A DNA stretch of 64,000 nucleotides from Onthophagus taurus. Lineage: Eukaryota > Arthropoda > Insecta > Coleoptera > Scarabaeidae. The notes beneath the pieces were generated by a model, which was given only the letters and a program-made list of their open reading frames with translations, made no database searches and had not been told where the DNA came from. The number at the start of each line of letters is the position of its first letter. The first letter of the stretch is position 1. The DNA lies in assembly GCF_036711975.1 (NCBI RefSeq), contig NC_091973.1, positions 3,162,001-3,226,000 on the forward strand. The letters are read 5' to 3'. The position numbers and the translations under genes are program-made. Of the stretch, positions 61,501-64,000 are shown piece after piece.

Positions 61501-63398
61501 CCGACTTCGAAGACGTCGGCCGCCTCAAGAATCCTTCGTGATATAATAAATAATCTCGGCCGACTTCGAAGACGTCGGCCGCCTCAAGAATCCTTCGTGA
61601 TATAATAAATAATCTCGGCCGACTTCGAAGACGTCGGCCGCCTCAAGAATCGTTTGTGATATAAGAAATAATCTCGGCCGACTTCGAAGACGTCGGCCGC
61701 CACATGTCATAAACAATATTTAGAGCGGCCGACGTCTTCGAAGTCGGCCGAGATTATTTCTTTCATAAATTTAAAGCAAGGTATACTTGGTTTTACGCTC
61801 CTAATCCCGAGAATTTTGATATTTTCGTATTTTTCACGATATTTAAGGATCTGAGAGCAAAAGTGAAAGAGAGCAATATTGTTAAGAATGAAATTTGCTA
61901 CAACTTTTGTTCTAAAATTTTTTTTGTAGTATGCTCCGAATTCGGACTCGGCCGACGTCTTCGAAGTCGGCCGCCACATACAAACAATATTTAGAGCGGC
62001 CGACGTCTTCGAAGTCGGCCGAGATTATTTCTTCCATAACTTTCAAGCAAGGTACACTTGGTTTTACGCTCCCAATCCCGAGAATTTTGATATTTTCGTA
62101 TTTTTCTCGATATTTAAGCATCTGAGAGCAAAAATGAAAGAGAGCAATATTGTTAAGAATGAAATTTGCTAAAACTTTTGTTCTAAAATTTTTTTTGTAG
62201 TATGCTCCGCATTCGGAATCGGCCGCCTCAAGAATCCTTCGTGATATAATAAATAATCTCGGCCGACTTCGAAGACATTTGCTTTTTAAAATATGCCAGA
62301 TAATAGAATATTAAGTGTGGAGCAACTTTTATCAGTTGAGATATCTGTTGTGACAACTAAAATCAAAGACACTGTATGACTCTAAATTGGCTGGTATTCA
62401 ATTTATTTGTAGGATTCCAACATATTTCCAACTCGACTCCTTATTTGTTTTATAAGAAGCATTTTTAAGATAAGGAAATAACGCCTAGGATTAATAAATA
62501 ATATAGTATATAAAATAATTTTATTTACCTCAGTTTTTGGTTTAATATCACTTTCAGATAACTTCTTTTCCCTCCTACGACATCCACCTTTCTTATTAAT
62601 CATCATTCGACTTTCAATGCGATGAGGTTTATATTCCTCATCATCATCATTTTTCATGTCCGGTGGAAGCTCTTTTTTCAAATTTTTAATACTTTTGCCT
62701 TCCGAAAACACCTCGTATGGGTATAATAATCGTTCGTAATGCGTTTTTAAGATAGCTCCGATGCTTTTCCCTTGCGGATAACCCATCATACTCGCGACTT
62801 TCGACCATTTCCGGTCTTTGGTGACAGAATTAAATCCGCCTTCACTGTGTACTATTCTATGCAGTGTGTATAAATCGAGGGCGCGTTTTTCTACCATGGG
62901 GATTTTAAGAGAAGATCCTTGTAGTTCCCAAAACTTTGCTATTTGATCGAGAAAATTCAATTTGATCCTTGTTTTTGCTTCCAACTCGTTCAATCTTTGT
63001 ATTCTTGGTGTAAATTTTAATTTATCCACATCTACTGCAAATGGCGGTTGCCAATTCTAGAATTGTATAAGATAAAGAAAAATGAATTTATTTTTGTTTT
63101 TGTAAAGTGTAATAGAAAAGAATAGAACGTTATTTGTGGCACACCCTATTAATTTATCTTAGAAAAAAGTATGATAAAATGGCTGATAACTTACTGGTGG
63201 TGGTTTTATTTTGCAAATACCACATTGTTCAGCAATACTCCTTATTTTATCGATGTAACTAAGCGGATCGCTAAATTCCTCTTCGGAGGGTAAAAAAACG
63301 GGAGCCTCAGGTGGTACGATGAAATCAAAAGGCTCATTCTTGGCATTGTTGTAATCTCCATTGGATAATTCTATTCGTTTATCTTCTCTAGTAGCCAT
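52566..63398 (-). CDS. lid: histone H3K4 demethylase KDM5/Lid, 1,572 aa (7 coding exons)
   Basis: Exons: 63398-63195, 63056-62529, 59393-59223, 59171-58893, 58835-58020, 57961-55760 and 53084-52566; all phase 0 and summing to 1,573 codons. It removes methyl groups from H3K4me3/me2 in the nucleus using Fe(II) and 2-oxoglutarate. Domains in order: JmjN (~22-64), ARID (~83-183, with [18 protein letters not shown]), PHD1 (~304-354, [19 protein letters not shown]), JmjC with iron ligands His493, Glu495 (CWHNEDHW) and His581 (AYHAGFNQG), a C5HC2 zinc finger (ending [13 protein letters not shown]), PLU-1 helical region (~740-1090), PHD2 (~1147-1210, [17 protein letters not shown]) and PHD3 (~1478-1532, [14 protein letters not shown]). 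The 88-residue spacing of the first and third iron ligands equals that of human KDM5A. The gene is intact. Introns 2 and 6 hold tandem arrays. Confidence 0.97.
53161..55730. mobile_element. ~171-bp tandem array bounded by short inverted repeats, in lid intron 6
   Basis: About 15 units share GGAGAAAGACGTTATGAAT, AATATTCCTAATGCATCAAG, AAGTCATAATCCATAATTA, CTATCACCAGTTTCTAATGA and AAATTGGACGATTTTTCTTA. The outer edges are CTCGCACACCAACGATACGC (53162-53181) and its near reverse complement GCGTTTGTGTGCGAG (55714-55728), which resemble transposon termini. Some units recur at about 680 bp, showing block duplication. I infer a non-autonomous DNA element whose interior is a satellite. No transposase and no clear target-site duplication were found. 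Confidence 0.7.
59480..59840 (+). pseudogene. relic of a non-LTR reverse transcriptase in lid intron 2
   Basis: The plus strand at about 59617-59690 reads [20 protein letters not shown] and then EYGLRINF, close to the stretch that follows the catalytic FADD in non-LTR reverse transcriptases (DNEEELQRAVxxWNxxLKKYGLKIN). No intact catalytic motif or long frame remains. It lies antisense to lid. Confidence 0.5.
59845..62280. repeat. palindrome-rich array in lid intron 2
   Basis: The dispersed core (TTTAAGCATCTGAGAGC, AAAAGTGAAAGAGAGCAAT, ATTGTTAAGAATGAAATTTG, then TTTTTTTTGTAGTATGCTCC) recurs near 59860, 60260, 60610, 60885, 61355, 61845 and 62115. Between copies lie blocks of one to five GC-rich palindromes in both orientations, about 20 in total, linked by CAAGAATCCTTCGTGATATA and AATAAATAATCT. 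A block of about 490 bp around 60960-61440 is nearly duplicated at 61450-61920. The array ends within a palindrome at about 62275. Confidence 0.92.
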
Positions 63399-64000
63399 CC
63401 TTTTCGTATATTTACATAGTTGATCTAGATTATCAGGAAATAGTTGTAAAAAAAGTTTGTACTTTTACCTGCGTTGAGCAGGTAAAAATTTCTTTTTCTT
63501 GGGAAAATGAAGTCGAATAAGTCGAAACGTGTTATCTCGCATTGTTACAAAACGAATCATAAAAGAGCCGAGTTTTTATGAAACGAGGAAGAATTCAGTA
63601 ATTTAAGAATGAAATGGTTCATTTTAAAATTAACGACGAGAAACGAACAAAAAAAACTTGTACCAAACTGATTCTACGTATAAAGTGACAAAATGTGTAG
63701 CTCACTTTCAATCATGGAGTGTATGCATATATATTTCATAAAAGTTCAATTTCTAAAACCGTTCCGTTAACAAAATAGTAAAACAAAAAAACGCGACACA
63801 AAAACAATTGCTAAACAACGGGGAAACAAAATGTGAGAAAAAATCAACTTACATTTTTGTTCCCCTACATAATAACACCAACCCACAAAATCCCAACAAC
63901 AAGGTTTTTTATTTTCTCTCCTTTATTACGGTCGCACACCAAACATCGGGAACTCTCCCTACTCATACATCGATTTGCTGTGGTGGTACAGCGCAAGAGA
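63399..64000. other. lid 5' leader and promoter region
   Basis: Upstream of the lid ATG (63398). Short, broken frames only. Near 63955-63990 GC content rises. I see no clear TATA box; the exact start site cannot be placed. Confidence 0.35.

Noticed and set aside
43889..62125. Many frames containing GRRLRSRPR or [10 protein letters not shown] peptides
   Set aside because: These are translations of the GC-rich palindrome, which is open in several frames; both strands give the same peptides.

Overview
This is eukaryotic DNA, AT-rich, with short spliceosomal introns (GT..AG), long repeat-filled introns and degenerate transposons. Arginine kinase (the invertebrate phosphagen kinase), a KDM5/Lid demethylase, a DSTYK kinase, an XXYLT1/Shams xylosyltransferase and an LMO7/Smash-type LIM protein together point to an insect. 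A beetle is my guess, but the sequence does not prove it. Exon joins below were made by hand from splice sites and checked for reading phase.

Layout. (1) Positions 1-31028, plus strand: the 3' part of an LMO7/Smash-like gene. Its single LIM domain is split between an exon ending at 6654 and one starting at 30841. The 24-kb intron between them holds three other genes: a 195-residue one-pass membrane protein (6735-7513, minus), a 4,390-residue low-complexity protein in 10 exons (8169-25015, minus; TATA-like box and initiator near 25100), and a 177-residue protein (25706-26289, plus). It also holds an array of ~100-bp palindromes (22.15-23.7 kb), an eight-unit heat-shock element (24781-24818) and a 163-bp satellite with a 491-bp higher-order period (27.2-30.5 kb). 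(2) 32041-33562, minus: arginine kinase, with a probable alternative exon for a myristoylatable N-terminus. (3) 34-42 kb: a second palindrome array next to a pogo-like terminal repeat, a proline-rich gene, a small two-exon candidate gene and a tandem duplication. (4) 42141-43317, plus: XXYLT1/shams. (5) 43.4-46.2 kb: retrotransposon relics and GC-rich palindromes. (6) 46287-51039, plus: Dstyk, with a palindrome-bearing array in the intron inside its kinase domain. (7) 52566-63398, minus: the complete seven-exon coding region of Kdm5/lid, with two of its introns filled by different tandem arrays.

The genes do not form an operon-like unit; they are unrelated housekeeping and developmental genes plus unrecognised lineage-specific ones. 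What ties the window together is its repeat ecology. One ~100-bp core occurs in at least five places in both orientations. One 25-bp GC-rich palindrome occurs about 40 times in three unrelated sequence contexts, and appears present or replaced at the same site in neighbouring repeat units. One long-palindrome family forms two arrays 13 kb apart. These are the best candidates for something undescribed.
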